Below, piece by piece: positions 25,204 to 34,676 of a stretch of DNA of 64,000 bases (positions are counted from its first letter, which is position 1; each line of letters begins with the position of its first letter). The stretch is taken from NCBI GenBank assembly GCA_002428415.1, contig DIWI01000093.1, positions 901-64,900 of the forward strand, read 5' to 3'. Source of the stretch: Clostridiaceae bacterium UBA6110. Lineage in GTDB: Bacteria > Bacillota > Clostridia > Clostridiales > Clostridiaceae. The position numbers and the translations under genes are program-made. The notes under the pieces are model-generated. The model searched no databases, was not told the origin of the DNA, and saw only the letters and a program-made list of their open reading frames with translations.

Positions 25204-26532
25204 TTAAGATTTGGAAGTTCTCCTGACAAGCTTTGACAGAAAAAACCCATCCATGGTCCCAGTAGGAAGCACAGTCACGAAACCTTCCTCAGAGTATATG
25301 AGGTTAGGATGGTCGCCAAGGTTGATCCTTTCAGCCTCGAAATCAGGATTGTTTTCAAGGAACCACCTTACGTTATCCTCATTCTCTGAAGGATTCAGTG
25401 TACATGTAGAATAAACCAGCGATCCGCAGGTCTTCACATACAGCTTCGCAACATCCATAAGCCTTCTCTGGAGCTTTGGAAGTCCATCCATCTCCTCCTG
25501 CGTCTTTGTATGCTTTATGTCAGGCTTCTTCCTGATTATACCCAGTCCCGAGCATGGTGCGTCAAGAAGCACCGAACCTATACCGAAGAACTCCGGCATG
25601 GGCTCAGCAGCATCGTGAAGACCCGCTTCTATCCCATTAAGCTTCAGCCTGTCTGCATTCTCCATGATGGTCCTTATCTTGGCCTCGTATATGTCATATG
25701 CAAGCACCCTTGCACGGTCTCCCGAGAGCTCTGCTATATGTGTGGCTTTACCTCCAGGAGCGCTGCACAGGTCAAGGTAGGTACCGCCTGCCACAGGCTC
25801 AAGCAGTGGAGCAGCTAGCATAGAGCTTTCATCCTGGACCGTAAGGAACCCTTCAGAAAAGAACCTGTTTGCAGCTACCGAACCGCCGCTGGAAATTATT
25901 ATTCCATACGGTGATACGGCTGTCGGCTCAGCACTGAACCCGTCACTCCTGAGTTCAAAGAGAGCCTCCTCCCTGGTAATCCTGAGTGTGTTCACCCGGT
26001 ATGTTACTGCAGGCCTTTCATTCAGACCTTCAAGTATCTCCTGTGTCCTTGACTTGTAGTTTCTGCTGAAGTGCATTACCATCCATAACGGAAATGACTC
26101 TTCATATGCCATCCTCTCAAGCTTTGAACGGAATTTCGGAACAGAATCATCCCTGGAAATGCTTCTCAGCACTGCATTCACAAATCCTGAAACCCTTGGG
26201 TTCCACTCCTTTGCAAGCTCAACAGCATCGCTTACGACGGCATAGTCGGGTATCCTGTCAAGGTACTTGAGCTGATATACAGACATCCTCAATATCCCGA
26301 GGACCATGTCCTCCAGCTTATCCATAGGAGTCGTCGAGTTTCTCCCGATCATCATATCTATCGTCACAAGCCTCTTAAGGGTACCGTAGACAAGTTCGGT
26401 GGCTAGTGCCTTGTCATCGTCTTTCAGGCTCACTGAAGAAAGGGCATTATCCAAAGCGATGTTTGAATATGCCCCTTCATTCAAAATTTTCATCAAAGTC
26501 TCTAGTGCGACCCTTCTCGCCTTTGCAACCAC
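25204..26532 (-). CDS. rsmB: 16S rRNA (cytosine967-C5)-methyltransferase RsmB
   Basis: 442 residues. An N-terminal NusB-like helical domain (1-130) precedes the Sun/Nop2 methyltransferase. SAM site DLCSAPGGKATHIAEL, catalytic DAPCSGLGIIRKKPDI with its cysteine, and a second cysteine in YSTCTLNPSEN are all present. It methylates C967 of 16S rRNA. It lies 3 bases after yugP and belongs to the priA-def-fmt-yugP-rsmB unit. Confidence 0.97.
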   Translation of the reverse strand: MVAKARRVALETLMKILNEGAYSNIALDNALSSVSLKDDDKALATELVYGTLKRLVTIDMMIGRNSTTPMDKLEDMVLGILRMSVYQLKYLDRIPDYAVVSDAVELAKEWNPRVSGFVNAVLRSISRDDSVPKFRSKLERMAYEESFPLWMVMHFSRNYKSRTQEILEGLNERPAVTYRVNTLRITREEALFELRSDGFSAEPTAVSPYGIIISSGGSVAANRFFSEGFLTVQDESSMLAAPLLEPVAGGTYLDLCSAPGGKATHIAELSGDRARVLAYDIYEAKIRTIMENADRLKLNGIEAGLHDAAEPMPEFFGIGSVLLDAPCSGLGIIRKKPDIKHTKTQEEMDGLPKLQRRLMDVAKLYVKTCGSLVYSTCTLNPSENEDNVRWFLENNPDFEAERINLGDHPNLIYSEEGFVTVLPTGTMDGFFLSKLVRRTSKS

Positions 26533-26535
26533 CTT

Positions 26536-27228
26536 TTATCTTCTCCTGTTCCTGAGGACGAGGAGCCTTGCAAGGTTTGCAATTCCAGAAAGCGCAGCCG
26601 CAATGTATGTAAGTGCCGCAGCATTCAATACCTGCCTGGCTTTGCCCAGTTCATCACTCTCCAGTATGCTGTATCCTTCAAGGACAGCCATGGCCCTGCT
26701 CGATGCATTGAATTCCACCGGAAGGGTAACAAGCTGGAAAAATACTGTTGCAGAGAACAGCACTATGCCTATGGTCTGGAATACCGGTATAGACAGGAAG
26801 AGACCCAGTATGAATATGCCGAATCCGAAGTTTCCTCCGATTGAGGCGACAGGAACCAGGGCTCCTCTTATTTTCATCGGAATATACTCCTGCTGGTCCT
26901 GGATTGCATGTCCTACTTCATGGGCAGCTATTCCAAGGGCAGCTATTGAGTTCGAATTGTATACACCCTGGGAAAGCCTCAGCTTCTTGCTCCTTGGGTC
27001 GTAATGGTCAGTCAGGTTTCCTGCAACCTGTTCGATCGGAACCTCGAAAAGGCCTGCCTTGTCCAGAATCAGCCTTGCAGCATCGCTTCCGGTCATTCCG
27101 CTCCTGTTGGCCACCCTTGAGTACTGAGCGTAGGTGGACTTCACCTTGTTCTGGGCGTACATGGCGATAAGTATCGCCGGAATTAGAATCAGCATCGAAG
27201 AATCAAATCCATACATCGGATAATACAC
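26536..27228 (-). CDS. YugP-family membrane zinc metallopeptidase
   Basis: 230 residues. A first membrane helix is at the N-terminus (MLILIPAILIAMYAQNKV). The zinc motif HEVGHAIQ is near residue 97, and two hydrophobic segments follow around 125-160 with more at the C-terminus. This is the YugP layout; its substrate is not known. The GTG start overlaps the fmt stop by 1 base (TAGTG) behind GGGAGG. Its place between fmt and rsmB is conserved in Clostridia. Confidence 0.9.
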   Translation of the reverse strand: MYYPMYGFDSSMLILIPAILIAMYAQNKVKSTYAQYSRVANRSGMTGSDAARLILDKAGLFEVPIEQVAGNLTDHYDPRSKKLRLSQGVYNSNSIAALGIAAHEVGHAIQDQQEYIPMKIRGALVPVASIGGNFGFGIFILGLFLSIPVFQTIGIVLFSATVFFQLVTLPVEFNASSRAMAVLEGYSILESDELGKARQVLNAAALTYIAAALSGIANLARLLVLRNRRR

Positions 27229-28163
27229 TATAACAAACCTCCCTTGAATTCAGTCGCATCGATCTTGTTTCCGTTAAGGAAATCCCTGATGGCCATCGGC
27301 TTCTTGTTAGGATACTGGACCTTCTGTATGCTAAGGGATCCATTCCCTGTGGACACCAGCAGTCCGGACTTCGAGACCTCCATGATCTCTCCCGGTTTGC
27401 CAGGGGTCTCCTTCATCGCTTTAGCCTCAAGCAGCTTCACCTGGTCATCTCCTATGAAGGAATATGCACCTGGCGAGGGGGCAAGGCCACGGATAAGCCT
27501 TTCTATCTCAACTGCACCTTTTGTCCAATCAATCAGTCCAGTTTCCTTTTTCAGCATCGGAGCATAGGTATGGGAATCATTGTCCTGGGTCTCAGGCTTG
27601 ATTGTGCCTGAAACGATCCCATCGATTGTCCTCAGCAGCAGTTCCGCCCCCCTTTGGCTCAGCAGGTCATGAAGCTCTCCTGCAGTCATCGTTTCTCCGA
27701 TTAGAACCTCATCCCTCAGGAGCATCGGTCCTGTATCAAGCCCCTTTTCCATAAGCATCGTAGTGTTTCCAGTCTTTTCATGACCTTCTATGATTGCCCA
27801 GTTTATTGGTGCTGCTCCTCTAAGCTTCGGAAGAAGTGATGCATGAAGATTTACGCATCCGTACTTCGGTATCGAAAGCACTTCCTCACTCAGTATCTGT
27901 CCATATGCTACAACAACTATGAAGTCAGGCTTCAGAGACCTCATCTCTTCAATCGCACCAATATCAGTCCGAAGCTTTGATGGCTGGATTACCCGGATGC
28001 CTCTTTTAAGGGCTTCCTCCTTCACAGGCGGAAACAGCACCTTCTTCCCTCGTCCCTTCTCCTTGTCCGGTTGAGCTACAACCAGCTTCACTCCATGTCT
28101 GTCATCCAGAGCAGCCAGTGAAGGTACCGAAAAATCAGGGGTTCCCATGAAAATTATGTCCAA
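27228..28163 (-). CDS. fmt: Methionyl-tRNA formyltransferase
   Basis: 311 residues. The start is a TTG at 28163, giving (M)DIIFMGTPDFSVPSL; it follows GGAG by 10 bases and lies 1 base after the def stop. Longer in-frame starts overlap def and are unlikely. HASLLPKLRGAAPINWAI is the formyl-folate/catalytic signature, with DTGPML further on. It formylates initiator Met-tRNA, the modification that def later removes. Confidence 0.96.
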   Translation of the reverse strand: MDIIFMGTPDFSVPSLAALDDRHGVKLVVAQPDKEKGRGKKVLFPPVKEEALKRGIRVIQPSKLRTDIGAIEEMRSLKPDFIVVVAYGQILSEEVLSIPKYGCVNLHASLLPKLRGAAPINWAIIEGHEKTGNTTMLMEKGLDTGPMLLRDEVLIGETMTAGELHDLLSQRGAELLLRTIDGIVSGTIKPETQDNDSHTYAPMLKKETGLIDWTKGAVEIERLIRGLAPSPGAYSFIGDDQVKLLEAKAMKETPGKPGEIMEVSKSGLLVSTGNGSLSIQKVQYPNKKPMAIRDFLNGNKIDATEFKGGLL

Positions 28164-28164
28164 A

Positions 28165-28641
28165 TTACACCGTCTCCTCTTCAGGCTCAAAATCCTCAGG
28201 AACATCCTCAAGCTTGTCCGTGAACAGGCTTCCGTTGAGGTGGTCGTTCTCGTGGCAGATAGCCCGGGCAAGAAGCATGGAGGCTTCCAGAGTGAACTCC
28301 TCCCCCTCCTCATTCAGGGCTTTGACCTTTACAAACCTAGGTCTTTTGACCACCCCTGATTCGCCGGGAACCGAAAGGCAGCCCTCATAGTCAAGGTACT
28401 CGCCTTCCATCTCCAGGATTTCAGGGTTTATGAATACATATTTCTTTTCTTCAAGTCCAATCACGAAAATCCTCTTAAGGATTCCGACCTGAGGTGCGGC
28501 AAGTCCGACCCCGTCCTCATGTACCATTGTGTCAAACATGTCCTTAATCAGGGTCTTTATTCTTGGTGTTATCTCAGCCACAGGCTTGGCTGTCTTTCTG
28601 AGGACATCGTCCCCGACTGTCCTAATAGTTCTTAGTGCCAT
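28165..28641 (-). CDS. def: Peptide deformylase
   Basis: 158 residues. The three motifs are GVGLAAPQVG, EGCLSVPG (metal-binding Cys) and HENDHLNG (HExDH metal site). It removes the formyl group from new proteins. It stands 14 bases after priA and is directly followed by fmt, the common priA-def-fmt order. The charged C-terminus (EPEEETV) is slightly longer than in short forms. Confidence 0.97.
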   Translation of the reverse strand: MALRTIRTVGDDVLRKTAKPVAEITPRIKTLIKDMFDTMVHEDGVGLAAPQVGILKRIFVIGLEEKKYVFINPEILEMEGEYLDYEGCLSVPGESGVVKRPRFVKVKALNEEGEEFTLEASMLLARAICHENDHLNGSLFTDKLEDVPEDFEPEEETV

Positions 28642-28655
28642 CTCTTATCTCCTTG

Positions 28656-30824
28656 TCATAGCATGCTTGTCGGATCAAGGTCTATGCTTGTCCTGACATC
28701 CCTTACGCTCTTCTCGAGCACAAGGTCCTTTATTCTTCTTGCAATGTCGGGGTCCAGCTCACCTTTCAGCAATATCTGCCATCTGTGGTTCTGCTTTATC
28801 TTGGAGATAAGGCAGGGGCTTGGACCTAACATGATGATTTTATCACAGCCAAATAAAAATTTTCTTAATTCAGCTCCGGCAGTTTGTATATTTTTTATTA
28901 ACAAGGCTTCATCCTCAGAGCTCTGTACAATCGACATGATCCTTGAAAACGGCGGATTGTTCATCATTTCCCTTGCTGCGATCTCACGTCTGTAGAAACC
29001 CTTGTAGTCATGCTCCTTTGCGCTCACTATGGAGGGGTCTTCGGGAGTGTAGCTCTGGATCACCACTTTTCCCGGCTTGTCATGACGCCCTGCCCTGCCT
29101 GCCACCTGGGTTATCAGCTGGAAGGTCCTCTCACCTGACCTGAAATCCGGAAGGTTCAGTGAGAGGTCTGCAGCAATGATGCCAACCAGCGTCACATTCC
29201 TGAAATCAAGGCCCTTGGTGATCATCTGTGTCCCTATCAGGATGTCTCCCTCCATGTTCTTGAAGGAATTGTACATGTCCTCGTAGTCTGACTTGTTCTT
29301 TGCCGTATCCCTGTCCATCCTTACTACCCTTGCTCCCGGAAACTCCTTTTTGACCATCTCCTCGACCTTCTCGGTCCCTGTTCCAAACTGCTTTATGTAT
29401 TTGCTTGAACAGGACGGACAGGCCTCAGGAAGAGCCTGCCTGTAGCCGCAATGATGGCAGGAGAGGTCCCTGGATGTGTGATATGTGAGGCTTACGCTGC
29501 AGTTGGGGCAATTGAACACATGTCCGCATGAACGGCATGATACGAATGTTGAATAGCCTCTTCTGTTCAGGAACAGGATCACCTGTTCTTTCGATTCCAG
29601 CGCCTTTTCAATCTCACCCTTAAGTACCCTTGAGAACATGGTCCTGTTTCCTGCTTTGAGCTCATCCCTCATGTCCACCGTAGTCATTTGCGGGAGGGAC
29701 CCTCTGGTTGCCCTTTTATCCAGGGTTATCAGCCCTATTTCTCCAGATACAGCCCTATGATAGCTATTGATTGAAGGCGTCGCTGATGCGAGTACAAGTC
29801 TCCCACCTTTTGTCATCATCATGAATTCAGCCATCTCCACAGCCGAATACTTTGGGCTCATCTCCGACTTGTAGGATGTCTCATGCTCCTCATCCACAAC
29901 AATGAGACCAAGGTCCCTGAACGGCAGGAAAAGGGCTGATCTTGCACCGACAGCTATCTTTACCTCGCCATTCTTTACCCTGTGCCATTCATCGAACCTT
30001 TCACCTTCGGAAAGCCTTGAATGGAATATTGAAATGTCCTTGCCGAACCTTCCCTTGAACCTCTCGATCATCTGGGGAGTGAGGCTTATCTCAGGCACGA
30101 GAACGATGCTGTCCTTGTCTTCCTTAAGCATCCTCTTGATGACGTCCATGAAGACTTCCGTCTTTCCGCTTCCTGTAATGCCGTGCACGAGATATGTCCC
30201 AGGTCTTGCCATTATAGTATCGGAGGCGATCGTCTGTTCCTTGTTCAGCTTTGGCGCAGCATAGTTTTCATAATCCCTTACATCATGCCTGCTGCTCCTG
30301 ACTGAAGACACCTCGACCACACCATGCCTTATGAGAGTATTAAGGGAGCTTGCTGAAAAGCCCATCCTGGAAATGTCGGCCTTTATGAATTTCCCGGGAT
30401 TCTTTCCAATAAGGTCAGCTATCGAAATATATGGCTCCCTGCTTAGCTTTCCTGAAAGGCCGATACTTTGATACAGCTTTTCCTCGGTCTTGAAGTCAGC
30501 ACCCCTGAGTGTCCCGACAGGGATGAAAAGCCTTATGCCTTCAAGATATGTGCAGAGATATCTTTTCCTCATCTCCTCCACCACTTCAACAGCAAAGCTG
30601 TCGAAAAGCGTTCCCGGGAGTACTGATGAGATATCCTTGATTCCCTTGACATCTGCTTCAGGCATGATTCCAACAACGAATCCGTCAAGCCTCTTGTTGG
30701 ATGCTCCGAACGGTACCTTCACCCGGCTTCCAACGGATATGTTCATTTTTTCTGGTATGCTGTATGTAAATATCCTGTCCATGGCCTGCGATTCGTTGTT
30801 TACAACTACCCCGGCAAATCCCAT
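28656..30824 (-). CDS. priA: Primosomal replication restart helicase PriA
   Basis: 722 residues. The N-terminal 3'-DNA-binding domain is followed by helicase motifs GITGSGKTEVFMD (I), VDEEHETSYK (DEEH box) and SATPS. Eight cysteines in CRSCGHVFNCPNCSVSLTYH and later CHHCGYR...CPSC form the two zinc sites. QVAGRAGRHDKPG is motif VI. It reloads the replicative helicase at collapsed forks. ATG 30824 follows GAGGGGGTGAGCGA. CHAD and macrodomain genes lie just upstream. Confidence 0.97.
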   Translation of the reverse strand: MGFAGVVVNNESQAMDRIFTYSIPEKMNISVGSRVKVPFGASNKRLDGFVVGIMPEADVKGIKDISSVLPGTLFDSFAVEVVEEMRKRYLCTYLEGIRLFIPVGTLRGADFKTEEKLYQSIGLSGKLSREPYISIADLIGKNPGKFIKADISRMGFSASSLNTLIRHGVVEVSSVRSSRHDVRDYENYAAPKLNKEQTIASDTIMARPGTYLVHGITGSGKTEVFMDVIKRMLKEDKDSIVLVPEISLTPQMIERFKGRFGKDISIFHSRLSEGERFDEWHRVKNGEVKIAVGARSALFLPFRDLGLIVVDEEHETSYKSEMSPKYSAVEMAEFMMMTKGGRLVLASATPSINSYHRAVSGEIGLITLDKRATRGSLPQMTTVDMRDELKAGNRTMFSRVLKGEIEKALESKEQVILFLNRRGYSTFVSCRSCGHVFNCPNCSVSLTYHTSRDLSCHHCGYRQALPEACPSCSSKYIKQFGTGTEKVEEMVKKEFPGARVVRMDRDTAKNKSDYEDMYNSFKNMEGDILIGTQMITKGLDFRNVTLVGIIAADLSLNLPDFRSGERTFQLITQVAGRAGRHDKPGKVVIQSYTPEDPSIVSAKEHDYKGFYRREIAAREMMNNPPFSRIMSIVQSSEDEALLIKNIQTAGAELRKFLFGCDKIIMLGPSPCLISKIKQNHRWQILLKGELDPDIARRIKDLVLEKSVRDVRTSIDLDPTSML

Positions 30825-30860
30825 TCGCTCACCCCCTCGACTTTCTCATTACTCAGGTTT

Positions 30861-31733
30861 CTATCCAATATCAGTTTCCATTCCTCTTGTTTCATCCATC
30901 AGGAACATGAACCTATCACGTCCTTCTGCAATCCTTTCTTCTAGAAAATCTGCAAATCCCTCATGGAAAATCTCATCCTCAATGCCAAAATCGAAGGCAA
31001 GCTTCATGTTGACCTCTGCATCATGAATGCTGCCGGCTATGTCCTGAACTGCCTTCAGACGCGCACGCCAGACAGCCCCTCCAAAGTCGCGCTCTTCCTC
31101 TGCAAGCTCCAGACTGTATAGTGCCTTCTTTACAGCAATCCTGTACTTATGTATGCTGCGCTTTTTTCCAAAGCTTCTGGCTGCCTGTACCCTGAGCTCC
31201 TCGAGCATGCTGCTTAACCTGCGCTTTGCAAATGAACCGAAATCCCCTTGAAGCTTGGCTTCATCCGTCAGCTTCAGTGATATCATCTCATCACCAAGCC
31301 TCTTCACTGTTTTCAGAATCAGTTCCCGGTCCTCTTCTCCGGGTATTGATCCGGATTGTATTTTCATGATCATGTCGTAAGCACTTTCCTTGTGGTCCGG
31401 ATTTTCCCTCGCATAATCCTTCAACGATTTTACAAGCATGTCCGCTTCCCGCTTTTCACCGAAAGCACTTATGGCATCCTTAAGCATTTTGTCAGCCGAT
31501 TCAAAATCAGAGCCACTGATTAGAGGATAGAACAAATAGAGTATGGAGGTAAGGACCCGGATATCCACTCTCACATCATGCACTGGTTCAGGATCCTCCT
31601 GATCTTTGAAGTGCCTGGCAAGGTCTGTTTCAAGCCTTGCCAGGGTTTTTCGGATCAGCGAAAGATATGCATCATCGCACCGTTCTGCCACTATTCCAGT
31701 TGAAGCCCGGGCTGCAACCCTTGAAGTCTTCAT
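30861..31733 (-). CDS. CHAD-domain protein (probable polyphosphate-binding)
   Basis: 290 residues from ATG 31733; a TTG at 31739 overlapping the previous stop is also possible. Two helical halves each contain the CHAD His/basic pattern: VHDVRVDIRVLTSIL near residue 50 and IHKYRIAVKKALYSLEL near 190. CHAD domains bind inorganic polyphosphate through conserved basic residues; catalytic activity is not known. There is no CYTH triphosphatase domain fused to it. It begins within a few bases of the macrodomain stop, so translation is probably coupled. Placement between coaBC and priA is unusual. Confidence 0.85.
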   Translation of the reverse strand: MKTSRVAARASTGIVAERCDDAYLSLIRKTLARLETDLARHFKDQEDPEPVHDVRVDIRVLTSILYLFYPLISGSDFESADKMLKDAISAFGEKREADMLVKSLKDYARENPDHKESAYDMIMKIQSGSIPGEEDRELILKTVKRLGDEMISLKLTDEAKLQGDFGSFAKRRLSSMLEELRVQAARSFGKKRSIHKYRIAVKKALYSLELAEEERDFGGAVWRARLKAVQDIAGSIHDAEVNMKLAFDFGIEDEIFHEGFADFLEERIAEGRDRFMFLMDETRGMETDIG

Positions 31734-31735
31734 GA

Positions 31736-32245
31736 TCAAACACCAACTGAAGCGGCCTTTAGGGCCTGCAGGTTCCTGTCATCGAAGCAGACCAGGACAA
31801 CCTTCTCCAAAGTATCATCCTTTCGAAGGAAGTCGTTCACGGCTGACAATTGAGCCTTGGCAGCTTCCTCCACAGGATACCCATATACTCCAGTGCTTAT
31901 CGAGGGGAAAGCAATGCTCTTTAATCCATTCAATGCCGCAAGCTCCAGGGACCTTATGTAGCAGCTGCGAAGAAGACTTGCATTGTCCTGTCCGTTCCTG
32001 TAGACCGGACCAACCGTGTGAATGACATGGCGGGCTTTTAGCCTGTAGCCTCTGGTGATCTTAGCCTCTCCCGTTCTGCAGCCGTTAAGGCTCTTGCACT
32101 CCTCAAGGAGTCCGGGACCTGCTGCCCTGTGTATTGCTCCATCGACACCCCCGCCGCCAAGCAGGCTGCTGTTGGCAGCATTTACTATTGCATCTGTGTC
32201 TTGCTGCGTTATGTCTCCCTTGACTATCTCGATCCTTCTGTCCAT
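31736..32245 (-). CDS. Macrodomain protein (O-acetyl-ADP-ribose deacetylase / ADP-ribose hydrolase type)
   Basis: 169 residues, a single macro domain. [33 protein letters not shown] is the ADP-ribose binding region with the catalytic-type Asn and GGGVDGAIH loop, and [12 protein letters not shown] is the second loop. This is the MacroD/YmdB type, which removes ADP-ribose from acidic residues or deacetylates O-acetyl-ADP-ribose. ATG 32245 follows CAGGAGGTATAGCC, with a TATAAT 30 bases upstream. It is coupled to the CHAD gene. No ADP-ribosyltransferase or sirtuin is in the window. Confidence 0.93.
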   Translation of the reverse strand: MDRRIEIVKGDITQQDTDAIVNAANSSLLGGGGVDGAIHRAAGPGLLEECKSLNGCRTGEAKITRGYRLKARHVIHTVGPVYRNGQDNASLLRSCYIRSLELAALNGLKSIAFPSISTGVYGYPVEEAAKAQLSAVNDFLRKDDTLEKVVLVCFDDRNLQALKAASVGV

Positions 32246-32274
32246 GGCTATACCTCCTGGTACTATCTACTTAG

Positions 32275-32280
32275 ATTATA
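32275..32280 (-). promoter_or_regulatory. Possible -10 box upstream of the macrodomain gene
   Basis: TATAAT on the minus strand lies 30 bases before the macrodomain ATG and after the coaBC terminator-like hairpin. The -35 position (TTCCTG at 17 bases) is weak. Confidence 0.45.
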
Positions 32281-32338
32281 CAGCCTTGACCAGTCTACAG
32301 GAACTTCCGGAGGAAGAAAGCAGAAATATTGCAAATTC

Positions 32339-32365
32339 AAAGGACCACGTTCTCCATGGTCCTTT
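32339..32365 (-). terminator. Terminator-like hairpin after coaBC
   Basis: AAAGGACCA pairs with TGGTCCTTT around a 9-base loop, 7 bases past the coaBC stop. The following tract on the minus strand (GAATTTGC) is poor in T, so strength is uncertain. Confidence 0.5.
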
Positions 32366-32371
32366 ATCCGC

Positions 32372-33550
32372 CTATTCCTTTTTAAGGATTTCATCAAGAA
32401 GCCTGTCGGCTGTTTCCCTTTTGGTCAACTCCCCGAAAGATGTCTTTTTACCATCCCTGGAATACAGCACCAGAGAATTCCTGTCCTCTCCAAAGACCTT
32501 GCCTCCGGAAATGTCATTTGCCGCTATGAAGTCGAGGTTCTTCTTTTCCAGCTTGTCGACAGCATATTTTTCGATATCGTGGGATTCCGCTGCAAAGCCT
32601 ACCAGCACCTGCTGCTTCTTTCTCTCACCCATCTCACGCAGTATGTCATTATCCTTCTCGAGCTCGATGATTAAAGGACCATCCGTCTTCTTTATCTTGG
32701 TCTCAGAATAGTTCCTGACCTTGAAATCTGATACAGCAGCCGCCTTTATGACATAATCCATCGAGTCATACACTGACAGCGCAGCATCTCTCATCTCGCT
32801 GTTTGTCCTTGCTTCAACAAGTCTGACTCCGGTTGGAAGAGGCACGGTAACCTCACCATAGACAAGCGTCACTTCCGCTCCTCTGTCCCTTGCAGCTTCA
32901 GCGATGCTTATCCCCATCTTACCTGAGGACCTGTTGCTGATGAGCCTTACCGGGTCAATGGGAGCTACGGTTCCGCCTGCAGTTACAAGTACCTTTTTGC
33001 CTTGAAAATCATTTTTGGGGTAAAGGAGCCTGAGAATATCATCAACGATATCCTGTACGTTTGCCAGCTTCCCTTCGCCCACATCACCGCATGCCAGCCT
33101 TCCTGATCCAGGCATTGTAAAGCTGAAGCCAAGGCTTTTGAGCTTCGCTATGTTTTCCTGGACTATGGGATTTCCGAACATCTTGGTGTTCATTGCGGGA
33201 GCTATGAGCTTTTTGGCTTCAGTTGCCATTATTGATGTTGTTATGAAATCGTCGGCGATTCCTCCTGCTATTTTCCCTATGATGTTTGCCGTAGCAGGAA
33301 CGATTGCGAATACATCCGCCTTTTTCGCCAGTGATATATGTGCTATCTCCCAGGTCTTGGGCTCCATGAACATGTCCGTGAGGACCGGGTTCTGGCTGAG
33401 TGACTGGAACGACAGCGGGCGCACGAACTCCTGGGCTGACGCAGACATCGCGACGTCTACCTCAATACCGAGCTTCTTTAGCGCAGACACGACCTCAAGG
33501 GCCTTGTATGCAGCAATGCCCCCTGTAACACCTATCACCACGTTCTTCAA
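32372..33550 (-). CDS. coaBC: Bifunctional phosphopantothenoylcysteine decarboxylase / phosphopantothenate-cysteine ligase
   Basis: 392 residues. The N-terminal flavoprotein CoaC half opens GVTGGIAAYKAL and has the PAMNTKM active-site motif and a GSGRLACGDVGEG Cys loop. The C-terminal CoaB half has VTAGGT, ISNRSSGKMG and VIKAAAVSDFKV. Together they add cysteine and decarboxylate to give 4'-phosphopantetheine for CoA; coaD at 13343 does the next step. The start is TTG 33550, one base after the rpoZ stop behind GGAG. Confidence 0.97.
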   Translation of the reverse strand: MKNVVIGVTGGIAAYKALEVVSALKKLGIEVDVAMSASAQEFVRPLSFQSLSQNPVLTDMFMEPKTWEIAHISLAKKADVFAIVPATANIIGKIAGGIADDFITTSIMATEAKKLIAPAMNTKMFGNPIVQENIAKLKSLGFSFTMPGSGRLACGDVGEGKLANVQDIVDDILRLLYPKNDFQGKKVLVTAGGTVAPIDPVRLISNRSSGKMGISIAEAARDRGAEVTLVYGEVTVPLPTGVRLVEARTNSEMRDAALSVYDSMDYVIKAAAVSDFKVRNYSETKIKKTDGPLIIELEKDNDILREMGERKKQQVLVGFAAESHDIEKYAVDKLEKKNLDFIAANDISGGKVFGEDRNSLVLYSRDGKKTSFGELTKRETADRLLDEILKKE

Positions 33551-33551
33551 T

Positions 33552-33767
33552 TTACTTCACTCCGTCCTTCAGAGTCTCGTAATGTATCAGTCCTTCATTG
33601 ACCTCGTTTATAGCTATTGAAAGAGGCTTGTTGCTGTCAAATTCTGTTAGCAGCGGACTCCCGTCAAGAATCTGCCTTGCCCTTCTTGCTGTCACGGTCA
33701 CAAGCCTGTACCTGTTATCCACCTTTTCCAGAAGTTCAGTCACCGATGGTTCAATCATTGAATGCAT
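33552..33767 (-). CDS. rpoZ: RNA polymerase omega subunit
   Basis: 71 residues. [19 protein letters not shown] and TARRARQI, followed by KPLSIAINEV and EGLIHYE, match RpoZ of Firmicutes. It aids assembly of RNA polymerase. ATG 33767 follows GGAGGAAAATTTTA and lies inside the gmk end (17-base overlap), giving coupled expression in the yicC-remA-gmk-rpoZ-coaBC unit. Confidence 0.95.
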   Translation of the reverse strand: MHSMIEPSVTELLEKVDNRYRLVTVTARRARQILDGSPLLTEFDSNKPLSIAINEVNEGLIHYETLKDGVK

Positions 33768-34377
33768 TAAAATTTTCCTCCTTCAAGGATATTAATTCCT
33801 TGCTTATCCTGGTTACACGACATTTCTCAGCTACTACTATGCTCCTGAGCTTTTCGTAGGACTCTGCCACAGTCTTGTTTATTATAGCGTAATTGTACTT
33901 GGAAACATAGTTGAGCTCATCGAAGGCTGCCCTGAACCTTGTGATCAGTGATTCAGGTGTTTCGCTTCCTCTTCCCACTATCCTCTTCCTTAGCTCGCTC
34001 ATGGTAGGAGGCAGAATGAACACGAATATGCCTTCCGTTGTATTCTCCTGGACGTTCAGCGCGCCCTGTATATCTATCTCCAGAATTACGTCGACTCCTT
34101 CAGAAAGCTTCTTTTCAACCTCTGAACGGGGAGTGCCGTAATAGTTGCCGTATACCTCGGCATATTCGAGAAAGTCGTCCTCAGCGATCCTCCTCTCGAA
34201 TTCCTCCCGGCTTAAGAAAAAGTAGCTTTCGCCATGGACCTCCCCTGCTCGGGGCTGCCTCGTTGTTGCAGACACAGAATTCCAGACGTCCCTGTTCTTT
34301 TCAGTATATTCCCTGCAGACTGTTCCCTTGCCTGCACCTGAAGGTCCTGAGAGGACCAGAAGCAATCCTCTATTCAT
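33751..34377 (-). CDS. gmk: Guanylate kinase
   Basis: 208 residues. [15 protein letters not shown] is the P-loop, [21 protein letters not shown] binds GMP, and LEIDIQGAL is the acidic motif. It converts GMP to GDP. The ATG overlaps the remA stop by 8 bases behind GAGG. RpoZ follows with overlap. Confidence 0.97.
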   Translation of the reverse strand: MNRGLLLVLSGPSGAGKGTVCREYTEKNRDVWNSVSATTRQPRAGEVHGESYFFLSREEFERRIAEDDFLEYAEVYGNYYGTPRSEVEKKLSEGVDVILEIDIQGALNVQENTTEGIFVFILPPTMSELRKRIVGRGSETPESLITRFRAAFDELNYVSKYNYAIINKTVAESYEKLRSIVVAEKCRVTRISKELISLKEENFNAFND

Positions 34378-34645
34378 CTATACCGACCTCATCGATCTGG
34401 CCGTCCATGGACTGAAGCCTGTGTGCAACTGTCTCCGGCTGCACCGCGGAGAGTATGATATGGTCTGAATCCGTTATGATTACCGCTCTGGTCCTTCTTC
34501 CATAGGTGGCATCTATGAGCATGCCCCTGTCCCTTGCCTCCTGGATTATCCTTTTTATTGGTGCTGATTCCGGGCTTACTATCGCCACCAGCTTGTTGGC
34601 GGAGACTATGTTCCCGAATCCAATGTTGACAAGCTTTATCGCCAT
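34370..34645 (-). CDS. remA: RemA-family regulator (DUF370)
   Basis: 91 residues. [19 protein letters not shown], then [15 protein letters not shown] and [13 protein letters not shown], is the highly conserved RemA sequence. In Bacillus subtilis RemA is a DNA-binding activator of biofilm and osmoprotection genes; in other Clostridia the role is less studied. ATG 34645 follows AAGGAGGTTCTC. It precedes gmk as in most Firmicutes, with an acidic tail (IDEVGIDE) beyond the core. Confidence 0.93.
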   Translation of the reverse strand: MAIKLVNIGFGNIVSANKLVAIVSPESAPIKRIIQEARDRGMLIDATYGRRTRAVIITDSDHIILSAVQPETVAHRLQSMDGQIDEVGIDE

Positions 34646-34676
34646 GAGAACCTCCTTAGTTCGCATGAGAGACGCA

